A DNA stretch of 9,133 nt from Verrucomicrobiales bacterium (GCA_003445095.1 DLVS01000842.1:1-9133); one strand, 5' to 3'; numbered from the stretch's first letter, positions 1-7,155 are shown. The notes: generated by a model not told the origin, from the sequence alone. Program-made: numbers and translations.

Positions 1-351
1 CTCTTGATGATTGCCCACGGCATCGTGAAAAGCGGAGTCGATTTGCAGAATGTGACTAAGAAGGATGTGAAGATCTCCGGCTCGAAGATCTCGCTGACAC
101 TCCCGAAGCCACAGTTGCTCGATGCCTATCTTGACGAAAGTAAAACCGAAGTCGTCGAACGTTCGACCGGACTGCTCCGGATGTTCGATCAAAAGATGGA
201 GCAAGAGGCGCGACGTCAGGCGCTCGAACAAATCCGTAAGGCGGCACGCTCGGCGGGAATTCTCAAGGATGCTGAAGATCGCACGCGCCTTCAGTTGACG
301 GTTTTGGCTCGCGCCGCGGGGTTTACCGACGTGGAGATTTCGTTCGAGTGA
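1..351 (+). CDS. DUF4230 family protein, C-terminal part (5' truncated by window edge)
   Basis: The reading frame is open from the first base, so the gene begins left of the window and only its last ~116 codons are seen. The visible part starts with a GIVKSGVDLQNV-like strand, followed by an ISLTLPKPQLLDAYLDE segment and a TGLL motif. A charged helix (MEQEARRQALEQIRKAARSAGIL) and a closing GFTDVEISFE strand follow. This order matches my memory of DUF4230 proteins, which usually have one N-terminal membrane helix (not visible here) and an exported domain of unknown role. The function is unknown. It ends 39 nt before the end of a converging gene. The family assignment is from pattern recognition, not from a search. 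Confidence 0.7.
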   Translation, partial: LLMIAHGIVKSGVDLQNVTKKDVKISGSKISLTLPKPQLLDAYLDESKTEVVERSTGLLRMFDQKMEQEARRQALEQIRKAARSAGILKDAEDRTRLQLTVLARAAGFTDVEISFE

Positions 352-390
352 GCCTGCGCTCGGACGTTGGCGCGGTACCTCTTACTCGCG

Positions 391-2526
391 TCACTTTGCC
401 AAGGTGGGATCTGGAATTCCGGTGGCGCCATCGATTTCGCTGAGCAGTTGAAGAATTTCGGCGGCGTCGACCTGGCCGTCCTTGCTGGTGTCGGCTTTGG
501 GGAAATCAGCTTTGGAGCCGAGCCAGAGCCGGAATTCGATTACATTGAGCTGGCCATCCCGATTGAGATCTCGCTTCGCGAGGACGGCCTCCGCGCGCGC
601 TGACTTGTTGTCGTTGGGCACAGTCTCCGAGACCGAGGGCGCGGGAGTAGAGTCCGATTCCGGCGGGGGCGTAGGTGCGACGATTTCGGCCTCCTTTTTG
701 GATCCTTCGTCGAGGTCGAGTGCAGGTGCGGCCCGGGCGCTGCGAACGTTGCCCACCAATTCCGCAAACAACGAATCCGGGTGGCGTTCGCGCAGCAGGC
801 CGATGAAGTGATCGAGCCGGTCAGGCTGGTTCAGTCCAATGAGGTCGTAGGCAAACGCCAACAGGAACAGCGTCTCCGCGTCAGCGTCGTCGGAAGCTTC
901 GCCGTCGGGTGCCAGCAGCTCCACGACCTTTTCGGGGTCGTGATCAAAAAAAGCGAGTACCGCTCGCTCCTTGACGGGAAGGTTGGCCAGCTTGGTTCCC
1001 AATTCTTCCGCTGAGATCGTATCCTTCGTCCATTGCGTCTGCGGCACCGCGAGCAAGGGAGGGCGATCGACCACGAGTAGCGGGGAAAGCCCCGGACTCC
1101 GCGAGCTGTCGAGTCCGAGCCAGAGTCGTTTCGCGTCCGCCGCCATCGTCAAAACGGGCGCGCCGACAGAAAACCAACCCACCCAACGTCGAGTGGCTTG
1201 ATGCATCAACAGAACTCGGGCGCGACTGACGTTCGCACCATCCTTGGTCGCTACCCAAAGCATCGGGCCATCTCGGCACAACGCGGTGACCCCGCCGGGA
1301 ATTCGGCTGGTGGGCCAGGCGGGATCAATCGGCTCTTTGCGGTTGACGTTGGCGCGCGCGTAGCGGGCGCGGTCGCTCATTCGCTCGCGGACTCCATTCA
1401 TGACACGCTGGCGGGCGATTTCGTAGGCGGCGGCGGTGGGCTGAAAACCCTGCGCCACGGCGAGACCGAGTCCGCCTGGAACGGTAATGGGAAGCGTAAT
1501 GAATCGGTTTTCGACGACGCTGCTAGCGGGATTGATCCAGTGCAGGCCCAAGTTGCTTCCCAGCCAGAACCCGCCCTCGCCATCACCGGTGACGCAATTG
1601 AAGACGGGCGGGTCGAGCGACGGGCTTCCATTCGCGAACTCGTCGCGCATAGAAATCCATTCCTGACTCCGCCAATTTCGTACCGCAACCCCCGTTGGCG
1701 CGACGCCCGCCAGCCAATCACCGGAGGTAGCAAACCAGCTCCAGGGCGAGGGTAAGCGCGGATTTTCGGTCGGAGCGGCGTTGTTGGCGCGAATGAAGTT
1801 GGTGGTGCCCGGAAGCAGTCCCCAGATCATTCCGAATCGGCCCATCGCGACGACGGTGCCTTCCACCAAACCCACGCCCGCGAGATTCGTGCTGGCAAAT
1901 CCTTGGGCGGGACCGTAGGCGTCCACGATATGACTCGAGAAATCCAGCGAAGCGAGGCCGCCATCGAGCGCTAGCCACAATCGGCGGGCGTCGGCCGCCA
2001 TAGCATTCACACTGTGCATTTCTAAGGCTCCTCGCACGGGTTCAAGGGAGCCTTGTTGATCGCTGTAGGACCACAGTCGGCCCCAACCCGACGGCAAATT
2101 CGTGGCTCGCCGCGGACGCAGCGCGGCCCAGACTTGGGAGTTGGCGACGAGAAGTTTCTCCACCGAGACGACGGGATTTTCGCGGGGGAATTTGGCGGCA
2201 ATCACTCGCGGCGTTGGGAATGGGGCAATCCATTCAAAGCGCCGCAACGCCAGTGCATCGGGAGGCGCGGCATTCGTAGCTGCGGAAGGCCGGTGTCCTC
2301 CACCCAAAGCGAAGACGGCAAAGGCGACGAATGCGAAGGGCTTCAAGTCGATGGAAGATGGGCGCGGCGAGGAAGCTTCGTCAAATGGAGGGAGCGGAAG
2401 ATTCGCTGGGATGACTTGGCTGGAGTTCGTCCGCTCCCCTTCCCATAAACCGTAAGTAGTCGCGGAGGGAACGACGCGCACTCTCCTTTCGCACCACGAT
2501 CCCAGTGCGTCCGCCAGTGTATCCAC
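391..2526 (-). CDS. Secreted or membrane-anchored propeller-like protein with C-terminal EF-hand pair
   Basis: I do not recognise this as a named family. From the GTG at 2526 it is 711 aa. Residues 62-77 are a hydrophobic run (KPFAFVAFAVFALGGG) that looks like a signal peptide if translation starts at the TTG at 2346 (651 aa), or like an internal anchor if it starts at 2526. Residues ~100-500 contain repeated patterns such as LWLALDGGLASLD, FWLGSNLGLHWINP and LWVATKDG, which resemble two-component-regulator-type beta-propeller blades. Residues ~530-605 look helical. A Pro/acidic linker (~610-648) leads to two 12-residue EF-hand loops with correct ligand spacing: D653/N655/D657/Q659/N661/E664 and D679/S681/D683/Q685/D687/E690. 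These suggest calcium binding. It is the last gene of the minus-strand cluster, 86 nt after the PQQ-type gene. The start is doubtful: a perfect AGGAGG sits 9 nt before an out-of-frame ATG at 2537. Confidence 0.75.
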   Translation of the reverse strand: MDTLADALGSWCERRVRVVPSATTYGLWEGERTNSSQVIPANLPLPPFDEASSPRPSSIDLKPFAFVAFAVFALGGGHRPSAATNAAPPDALALRRFEWIAPFPTPRVIAAKFPRENPVVSVEKLLVANSQVWAALRPRRATNLPSGWGRLWSYSDQQGSLEPVRGALEMHSVNAMAADARRLWLALDGGLASLDFSSHIVDAYGPAQGFASTNLAGVGLVEGTVVAMGRFGMIWGLLPGTTNFIRANNAAPTENPRLPSPWSWFATSGDWLAGVAPTGVAVRNWRSQEWISMRDEFANGSPSLDPPVFNCVTGDGEGGFWLGSNLGLHWINPASSVVENRFITLPITVPGGLGLAVAQGFQPTAAAYEIARQRVMNGVRERMSDRARYARANVNRKEPIDPAWPTSRIPGGVTALCRDGPMLWVATKDGANVSRARVLLMHQATRRWVGWFSVGAPVLTMAADAKRLWLGLDSSRSPGLSPLLVVDRPPLLAVPQTQWTKDTISAEELGTKLANLPVKERAVLAFFDHDPEKVVELLAPDGEASDDADAETLFLLAFAYDLIGLNQPDRLDHFIGLLRERHPDSLFAELVGNVRSARAAPALDLDEGSKKEAEIVAPTPPPESDSTPAPSVSETVPNDNKSARAEAVLAKRDLNRDGQLNVIEFRLWLGSKADFPKADTSKDGQVDAAEILQLLSEIDGATGIPDPTLAK

Positions 2527-2546
2527 GCGCGCCGCATTGGTTAGCG

Positions 2547-2552
2547 CCTCCT
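2547..2552 (-). promoter_or_regulatory. Strong Shine-Dalgarno AGGAGG serving an out-of-frame ATG
   Basis: On the minus strand AGGAGG is followed after 9 nt by ATG (2537-2535), ideal spacing. That ATG opens a 64-codon frame (2537-2343) that is not the frame of the large EF-hand protein. Its TGA (2345-2343) overlaps the TTG at 2346-2344, which would begin the EF-hand protein right at its signal-peptide-like segment. The GTG at 2526 lies 20 nt from this AGGAGG, too far for normal pairing. The site is the best ribosome-binding sequence noticed in the window, so it bears on which start is real. Confidence 0.6.
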
Positions 2553-2612
2553 ACCGTTGGCGGCTACCGAGTTCCTGGTCACGATTCACGTCCAATTTTT
2601 CGACGTTCCCGC

Positions 2613-3872
2613 TTACAGGGTCGGCTTGCCAACCTCCACGCAAATCAATTGTCGCGGATCACGTGCGACGAGCGCGCCCTCGGCCAACGCAAAGGGAGCG
2701 CGAGTGTCGCGTCCGAGCACTTGTGCCCGCCCCAGCGGCCGGAACGCTTGCGGATTTGCCTCCGCGATTTGCAATTCGCCGGATTCGAGCAAGAGCACCA
2801 GCCGGTCGCCCGCCAGCGCCACGGTCCCTGCGCCGAGGTTCTCCTGTTTCCACCGCACCTTACCCGTAGCCCATTCGACGCACCGGAATTCCGGGCCTTG
2901 TTCCTGACGGCCGTGAAATCCGTAGAGGAATCCTTGGCGAACCACCGGAGTCGCGTAGTGCGCGGACAACGCTTCGTCGCTCGACCAGATCACTTTGACG
3001 CCACGATCTCCCAGCCGGAGCAACGTTGCTCCGGTATCGTAACTTGCGGTTAGAAACACCTCGTTAGACACCACGAGCGGGCTGGCGGCGTTGACCGAGG
3101 CGTGTTGCCGGGAACGCCACGGATGTTTGAATCGGACGTCGCCATCGTAGGTCGCGCCGACGAATCCTTCTCGGGTAAAAAACAAAGCCAGAGGCGAGGA
3201 CAAGCCGCTGGCGAGAGTGCAGATCCCGACCACGGGTGATGCATAGCCAGCCTCATGATCCGTGCGCTTCCATAACAAACGCCCAGTGTCTAAGGAGAAC
3301 GCGGCGATACCCCCGCCGTCTCGATTTCCGAGGTTGAGAAAAATTCGATTGCTCACGATAAGCGGCGAGCAGGCCGGCCCAAAAAATCCCTTGTCTCCTC
3401 CGAGTTCTCGTCCCGTTTCGACCACCCATTCGCGGGCCCCATCGGCCAGGCGCAAACACGTTAATCGTCCTTCGGCACCGAACGTCACGACTCGTTCGGG
3501 TGTGGTGGCCGGAGTACCACGCGGACCGTTATCGAAGCCGAAACTGTCGACGTACGCAGTCGGGGCACGATGCTCCCAAAGCACTTTCCCGTTGCGCAGG
3601 TCGAGGGCTTGAACCCGCTCCTGGTCGTCGCGGCGGTCGAACAAGATCACTTTCCCATCTCGAACGACAGGCCCACTGAATCCGCTGCCAACCGAGAGCT
3701 TCCAGCGCCGAACCGGACCGTCGGACGGCCAAGGAACCGTCACCGAATTGGTTGTCGATCCGTCGCGCTGGGGACCGAGGAATTGCGGCCAATCACCGCC
3801 TAACGAGGAAACGGCCCCGGCGGACATCATCCCCCCAACTGCGAGGGCCGTAATCAAGTTAGCACCGCCCAT
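2613..3872 (-). CDS. Exported PQQ-like beta-propeller repeat protein
   Basis: The protein is 419 aa from the ATG at 3872; a GTG at 3896 would add 8 residues. I prefer the ATG because it is followed at once by a signal-peptide-like segment (residues 1-25, MGGANLITALAVGGMMSAGA...). Residues 27-38 read DWPQFLGPQRDG, the N-terminal signature common in exported PQQ-type propeller proteins of Planctomycetes and Verrucomicrobia. Blade motifs recur: VQALDLRNGKVLWEHR, LTCLRLADGAREWV, IAAFSLDTGRLLWKR, FRCVEWATGKVRWK. These are BamB/alcohol-dehydrogenase-style WD-like repeats. I see no sign of a full quinoprotein dehydrogenase, and the length fits a stand-alone propeller, so PQQ binding is not implied. 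It follows the second exbD-like gene by 55 nt. Its role is probably scaffold or binding in the periplasm, which is inference. Confidence 0.88.
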   Translation of the reverse strand: MGGANLITALAVGGMMSAGAVSSLGGDWPQFLGPQRDGSTTNSVTVPWPSDGPVRRWKLSVGSGFSGPVVRDGKVILFDRRDDQERVQALDLRNGKVLWEHRAPTAYVDSFGFDNGPRGTPATTPERVVTFGAEGRLTCLRLADGAREWVVETGRELGGDKGFFGPACSPLIVSNRIFLNLGNRDGGGIAAFSLDTGRLLWKRTDHEAGYASPVVGICTLASGLSSPLALFFTREGFVGATYDGDVRFKHPWRSRQHASVNAASPLVVSNEVFLTASYDTGATLLRLGDRGVKVIWSSDEALSAHYATPVVRQGFLYGFHGRQEQGPEFRCVEWATGKVRWKQENLGAGTVALAGDRLVLLLESGELQIAEANPQAFRPLGRAQVLGRDTRAPFALAEGALVARDPRQLICVEVGKPTL

Positions 3873-3927
3873 AGTTTCGCGACTGCCTTGAAGCACTCAC
3901 TTCGTCCCACGGCCCGCGGGAATCGAA

Positions 3928-4347
3928 TCACGCGCCACCCTTCGGCGGGTCAATGGCCCAAGACACTTTGGGCACCTTCACGGCCTTCATCGAATCGAGA
4001 ACCTCCAGCACTCGACCGTGCTTCGTCTGCGGATCCGCTCGAATGTAAACAGGCAGGTTCGTGTTGGCCTTCATTCGATCAGTCACCAACGTCTCGAGAT
4101 CAGGCAAGGTGACCCGTTTGCGGTCTACGGTTAGGTCGCCGGCGCTGCTGATATCCACGTTGACGATGTCAGGTTTCTGGCTGCTCGAAGCCTGGACTGC
4201 GCTCGGCAGATCCATCCGAACCGTCTGAATCTTTTGCATGGTCAAGCTAACCATCATGAACGCCGCCAGCAGGAAAAACATGACGTCAATCAGCGGGATG
4301 ATTTCCAACCGGGCTTTCTTTTTGGCAATGGGCGAACCGAAGTGCAT
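3928..4347 (-). CDS. exbD: ExbD/TolR-type biopolymer transport protein, copy 2
   Basis: This 139-aa protein has the classical ExbD layout: a short basic cytoplasmic N-terminus (KKKAR), one membrane helix starting at EIIPLIDVMFFLLAAFMM, and a periplasmic domain of ~100 residues. D21 in the PLIDVMF motif corresponds to the proton-path aspartate of ExbD/TolR. The periplasmic part has the usual strand-helix pattern (VNVDISSAGDLTVDRK, then VYIRADPQTKHGRVLEVLDSMK). It starts 3 nt after the stop of the first exbD-like gene (TAG GCC ATG), so translational coupling is likely. A 71-bp stretch over the membrane helix is 62/71 identical to copy 1, pointing to duplication. Whether it serves TonB or a Tol-like process is not decidable alone; the adjacent tonB favours the former. 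Confidence 0.93.
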   Translation of the reverse strand: MHFGSPIAKKKARLEIIPLIDVMFFLLAAFMMVSLTMQKIQTVRMDLPSAVQASSSQKPDIVNVDISSAGDLTVDRKRVTLPDLETLVTDRMKANTNLPVYIRADPQTKHGRVLEVLDSMKAVKVPKVSWAIDPPKGGA

Positions 4348-4350
4348 GGC

Positions 4351-4818
4351 CTAGTTGGAAACTTCCTTGGGCGAATCTACGGTAAACGAGACGCGCAAGA
4401 AACCCGCCATTCGAACCCGTTCCAACACGCGATTGATCGAGCCGTGCGATGCTTCTTTGTCACCTGAAATGAAAATGGGAGTGTTCGTGCCCCGCTTCGC
4501 TGCCGTGGCCAAAATCTCATCCAGGCGCACGACGTTCACGTTGGTCTTGCCCACGCTGATGTCGCCATTTCGCTGAACGGCGATGTTCAAAATATCCGGC
4601 TTGAAGTCTGGCTTGGCGGTCTTGGCGATTGCGAGATCCATGCGTGGCGTTTTCATTTTCTGCATCGACAAGCTGACCATCATGAAGGCGGCCAGCAGGA
4701 AGAACATCACGTCAATCAGCGGAATGATTTCGATGCGGGCTCTCTTCCTGACCGCGGGCAACTTGAGCCGTGAACGCGGCTGTGCCACCGCCGCGCCACC
4801 TCCTCCGCCACCAGCCAT
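4351..4818 (-). CDS. exbD: ExbD/TolR-type biopolymer transport protein, copy 1
   Basis: The 155-aa protein has one transmembrane helix beginning at EIIPLIDVMFFLLAAFMM, with D36 as the expected proton-path aspartate. It has a periplasmic domain ending in VSFTVDSPKEVSN. Its cytoplasmic N-terminus is longer than in copy 2 and opens with a glycine run (MAGGGGGGAA) followed by basic residues. It begins 3 nt after the exbB stop (TAG CTT ATG) and ends 3 nt before copy 2. ExbD works with ExbB as the proton-driven motor that energises TonB. The periplasmic halves of the two copies have diverged much more than the membrane helix, so they may bind different partners or form mixed complexes. That last point is inference. 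Confidence 0.93.
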   Translation of the reverse strand: MAGGGGGGAAVAQPRSRLKLPAVRKRARIEIIPLIDVMFFLLAAFMMVSLSMQKMKTPRMDLAIAKTAKPDFKPDILNIAVQRNGDISVGKTNVNVVRLDEILATAAKRGTNTPIFISGDKEASHGSINRVLERVRMAGFLRVSFTVDSPKEVSN

Positions 4819-4821
4819 AAG

Positions 4822-5502
4822 CTATTCCTCGATCACCGCGGAGTTTTCCCGGCGGAACACCATGGTATCGAACCCTTCCATCTTCGCTTTGGCGACCATG
4901 ACTTCGACGTTGGTCGCCGCCGTTTCGAGCTCGAACTGCAACTTGGTCAGTCGCTCGTTAAAATAGTTGAACGGGAGTAAGCAGAAGATGGCGATCATCA
5001 AACCGGCCGCGGTCGCGATCAACGCCTCCCCGATGCCGCCGGAGACGACTTCCACCGCCAGCTCATTTCCGCCCACCGCGCGGAACGAGGCCATGATTCC
5101 GGTGACGGTTCCGAGCAGCCCTAACAGCGGCGCAACGGTGATGCACGTGTCGATGAGCATCAGGAAACGGCCCGCCCGCTTAATCTCGGCGCCCGCGGCG
5201 ATTTGCAGCGCGCCGGTCAGCGATCCATGGACGTGGCTCAAGCCGCGATAGATCATTCGAACGATTGGGTCTTCCGAGCCTTTGGATAGTTGGATCGCGC
5301 TGCGAAAGTCGCTGTTCTCCATCGCTCCCAATACTTTCTCCAGAGTGTCGGGGTCGCGTCGGATGCCTTCCCGGAGCCACCAAAAAGCCCGCTCTCCGAC
5401 GACCGCGACCGCCACCAATGCGACCAAGACAATCGGGTACATGATGGGGCCGCCTTCGTGAAACAGTTTGACGGCAGCGTTGGCGAATAACAGGGAGGTC
5501 AT
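4822..5502 (-). CDS. exbB: ExbB/TolQ/MotA-type proton channel subunit
   Basis: The 226-aa inner-membrane protein has three predicted membrane helices: ~20-36 (IMYPIVLVALVAVAVVG), ~117-141 and ~156-180. Between helices 1 and 2 is a cytoplasmic region with the usual SEDPIVRMIYRGL-type helix. Helix 2 carries DTCITVAPLLGLLGTVTGIM, the hallmark of the MotA/TolQ/ExbB family, and helix 3 carries GIGEALIATAAGLMIAI, with the threonines and small residues that line the ion path. It lies 44 nt after tonB and 3 nt before the first exbD-like gene, on the same strand. With ExbD it forms the motor that transfers proton-gradient energy to TonB. The start ATG at 5502 gives normal family length; no clear Shine-Dalgarno precedes it. 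Confidence 0.94.
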   Translation of the reverse strand: MTSLLFANAAVKLFHEGGPIMYPIVLVALVAVAVVGERAFWWLREGIRRDPDTLEKVLGAMENSDFRSAIQLSKGSEDPIVRMIYRGLSHVHGSLTGALQIAAGAEIKRAGRFLMLIDTCITVAPLLGLLGTVTGIMASFRAVGGNELAVEVVSGGIGEALIATAAGLMIAIFCLLPFNYFNERLTKLQFELETAATNVEVMVAKAKMEGFDTMVFRRENSAVIEE

Positions 5503-5546
5503 GCTAATGGATTGCGGTGAGATGGGAGAGAGGAGTCACAGGACGG

Positions 5547-6275
5547 TCAGAGACCGAGAGTGTAGGAGAACATGAAGCGAAGTCGTTTTGCTTGGCCGGG
5601 AAAAAACTTCCATTTGGTTCGGACCCAATCCCGCGCCGCGCGGTTCAGATAGTCGGATTCGGCAGGCCGCTCAATGGTAACCTCGGTGGGAGCCCCGCCA
5701 TCGGCACTGACGTCCACCACCATCACAACATCTCCTTGCTCCTTTCTAGCTCGGGCCTCCGGTGGATAATCCTTATCGGTCGGCCAGGGGAGGTCGCCGT
5801 GATTCGCCCGTTCGGTGAATTTGAGCACCATGAGCGGCGGTGGTTTGGGTATCACCAACAACTTAGGTGGAGCCGAAACCTGGCGGAGGTCGGAAGAAAC
5901 AAGGGTCGCTCCGACGACGGGCACCGCGAACGGTACTTTTGACGCGTCGGCAGCCACCACGACGACCGTCGGTTGGGCAACCGGTTCAAAATCGGTGACT
6001 TCCTCGACCTTCAGGTCCTGAATCTCCGGCTTGGTCTCGGGAAGGACTCGCGGCAATTCAATCGTTTGCGGTGGCTCGTATATCTCGGGTGTAAACGCGA
6101 GTTCCGCCGGCTTGTCCGTCATGAGAAGCCCGACCGCCAGCACCAGGACGCAAATCGCGTTCATCCACGCGACCTTGCGGTCCGGGTCCCGCTCCGCTCC
6201 TGGCAACGACTGTCGGTTCAATTCCGACGTGATGCGATACTCCGGGAGCGAGGACGTGGCGGCATGAGCACTCAT
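5547..6275 (-). CDS. tonB: TonB-like energy transducer
   Basis: The 242-aa protein has the three-part TonB plan. An N-terminal cytoplasmic stretch (~35 residues) precedes a single anchor helix (~36-52, AWMNAICVLVLAVGLLM). A Pro/Glu/Val-rich periplasm-spanning region (~60-160) follows, and a C-terminal TonB domain (~165-242) ends the protein. The last has YPPEARARKEQGDVVMVVDVS, then TEVTIERPAESDYLNRAARDWV and WKFFPGQ, the usual YP...G.V...V..D and aromatic elements. The basic/Pro linker is less repetitive than in E. coli TonB and the cytoplasmic tail is longer, so this is a divergent TonB. It is the first gene of the cluster and faces a divergent intergenic region, so the operon promoter should lie within 6276-6609. 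No outer-membrane receptor gene is in the window. Confidence 0.88.
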   Translation of the reverse strand: MSAHAATSSLPEYRITSELNRQSLPGAERDPDRKVAWMNAICVLVLAVGLLMTDKPAELAFTPEIYEPPQTIELPRVLPETKPEIQDLKVEEVTDFEPVAQPTVVVVAADASKVPFAVPVVGATLVSSDLRQVSAPPKLLVIPKPPPLMVLKFTERANHGDLPWPTDKDYPPEARARKEQGDVVMVVDVSADGGAPTEVTIERPAESDYLNRAARDWVRTKWKFFPGQAKRLRFMFSYTLGL

Positions 6276-6440
6276 GCGATGCGGACGTAACGGTTAAGTT
6301 AAGTTGATGTTTCCAAAAGCGTTGTCGGGCGCCTCCAGTCGAAGCTATGGGAGTTTAATTCTCCTGCAAGCGCGGATTTGGGGGCGCTCGCTCGCGAACG
6401 CCTCCCGGGGTTGTTGGTGGAGGCGGAGGACTCCTCATCG

Positions 6441-6457
6441 GCCAACCTGGGGTTGGC
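6441..6457. repeat. Small perfect hairpin
   Basis: GCCAACC (6441-6447) and GGTTGGC (6451-6457) are exact inverted repeats around a 3-nt loop (TGG). There is no T-run after it on either strand, so it is not an obvious terminator. It lies 23 nt before the larger palindrome and may belong to the same repeat unit. Confidence 0.6.
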
Positions 6458-6480
6458 GCCACCAATCGTCAGCCTCGCAT

Positions 6481-6518
6481 GTGCAACCTTTTGTTGCAGG
6501 TGCAACAAAAGGTTGCAC
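6481..6518. repeat. 38-bp palindrome made of two tandem hairpins
   Basis: The left arm GTGCAACCTTTTGTTGCA (6481-6498) and the right arm TGCAACAAAAGGTTGCAC (6501-6518) are exact reverse complements over 18 bp, with a GG spacer. Each arm is itself a hairpin: TGCAAC, a 5-nt loop (CTTTT or AAAAG), then GTTGCA. The hexamer TGCAAC/GTTGCA therefore occurs four times in 38 bp. It lies 91 nt before the thioesterase start and 205 nt before the tonB start. Candidate roles are a REP-like repeat, a binding site for a dimeric or tetrameric regulator, or a bidirectional transcription barrier. The sequence does not decide between these. Confidence 0.85.
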
Positions 6519-6609
6519 GGGTCGCTCAGCCGTATCCCCACCGCGGTCCGCCGTTTGTTCTTTTGTTCGCTCGCCTTGGGGCCGAGTTCTTTGTTGATTT
6601 GCGGCCCGC

Positions 6610-7074
6610 ATGGAACCTCTGCCTAACACCCGCAACTGTTTCGTTTGTGGTCTGCAAAATCCAGTCGGCCTCCGGCTCGGCATCGCGACGGATCGGCGGG
6701 TCGTCGAGGCGCGATTCCAGTTCCGCCGGGAATTCTGCGGCTTCACTGACACGATCCATGGCGGACTCATTGCCACGGTTCTTGACGAGATCATGGTCTG
6801 GGCGGTCGGGGTCGGAACGGGCGAGCTGTCCTATTGCGCCGAAATGACCGTCCGTTTCCAAAGGCCAGCGACGCCCGAATCCGATATCCTGGCACGTGGA
6901 GAACTGGAGGCGAACAAGCGGGGCCGCCTCTTCCTCGCGAAGGGCGAATTGTTCAACACCGCAGGCGACTTGCTGTCCGAATCGACCGGTAAGTATTTGC
7001 CCATTCCCGACGAATTGCGCCCGGTCATGCTCGCGGATTTCGATACGCCGCCCGCGGGAATCTTCCGGCGCTAA
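6610..7074 (+). CDS. PaaI-type hotdog-fold thioesterase
   Basis: The 154-aa protein fits the PaaI/acyl-CoA thioesterase branch of the hotdog fold. Residues 10-24 (CFVCGLQNPVGLRLG) form the N-terminal CxxC element often seen in this branch. Residues 50-60 carry IHGGLIATVLDE, with the HGG turn and the D59/E60 pair at the start of the central helix, where the catalytic acid is expected. The strands CAEMTVRFQRPAT, ILARGELEANKRGRLFLAKGELFN and the closing STGKYLPI complete the fold. Such enzymes hydrolyse acyl- or aryl-CoA thioesters in the cytoplasm; the actual substrate is unknown. The ATG at 6610 lacks a clear Shine-Dalgarno. It is divergent from tonB and 382 nt before leuA, with no evident functional tie to either. 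Confidence 0.88.
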   Translation: MEPLPNTRNCFVCGLQNPVGLRLGIATDRRVVEARFQFRREFCGFTDTIHGGLIATVLDEIMVWAVGVGTGELSYCAEMTVRFQRPATPESDILARGELEANKRGRLFLAKGELFNTAGDLLSESTGKYLPIPDELRPVMLADFDTPPAGIFRR

Positions 7075-7155
7075 GTCGACAACTGGTTGAGGGCGCTCCG
7101 AGTCCGCGAACGGAATTCATCCCGTAGGAACGTCAATACGCGCGCGGGTTGGGAG

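Larger units (their letters stand above)
6276..6609. other. Divergent intergenic region between tonB and the thioesterase gene
   Basis: No convincing coding sequence is present; the open frames here are short, arginine-rich and lack family patterns. The region must hold the promoters of both the tonB cluster (leftward) and the thioesterase gene (rightward), but I cannot point to certain -35/-10 boxes. It contains a 38-bp palindrome at 6481-6518, a small hairpin at 6441-6457 and a TTAAG TTAAG direct repeat near 6294-6303, close to the tonB start. The structured part (about 6440-6520) looks like an inserted intergenic repeat rather than a single operator. Confidence 0.6.

Noticed and set aside
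352..390. Possible bidirectional terminator between the converging genes
   Set aside because: Only an imperfect CGAGT/ACTCG pairing is visible and there is no T-run on either strand.
1198..1755. 185-codon plus-strand open frame opposite the EF-hand protein gene
   Set aside because: It is Gly/Arg/Ala-rich without family patterns and lies wholly antisense to a better-supported gene, as expected in GC-rich DNA.
6481..6518. CRISPR repeat or intrinsic terminator
   Set aside because: There is no regular repeat-spacer series. T-runs are within the loops rather than after the stem, so neither description fits.
6299..6597. Short open frames on both strands in the tonB/thioesterase gap
   Set aside because: They read through the palindrome and hairpin, are low-complexity and Arg/Ser-rich, and have no family pattern.
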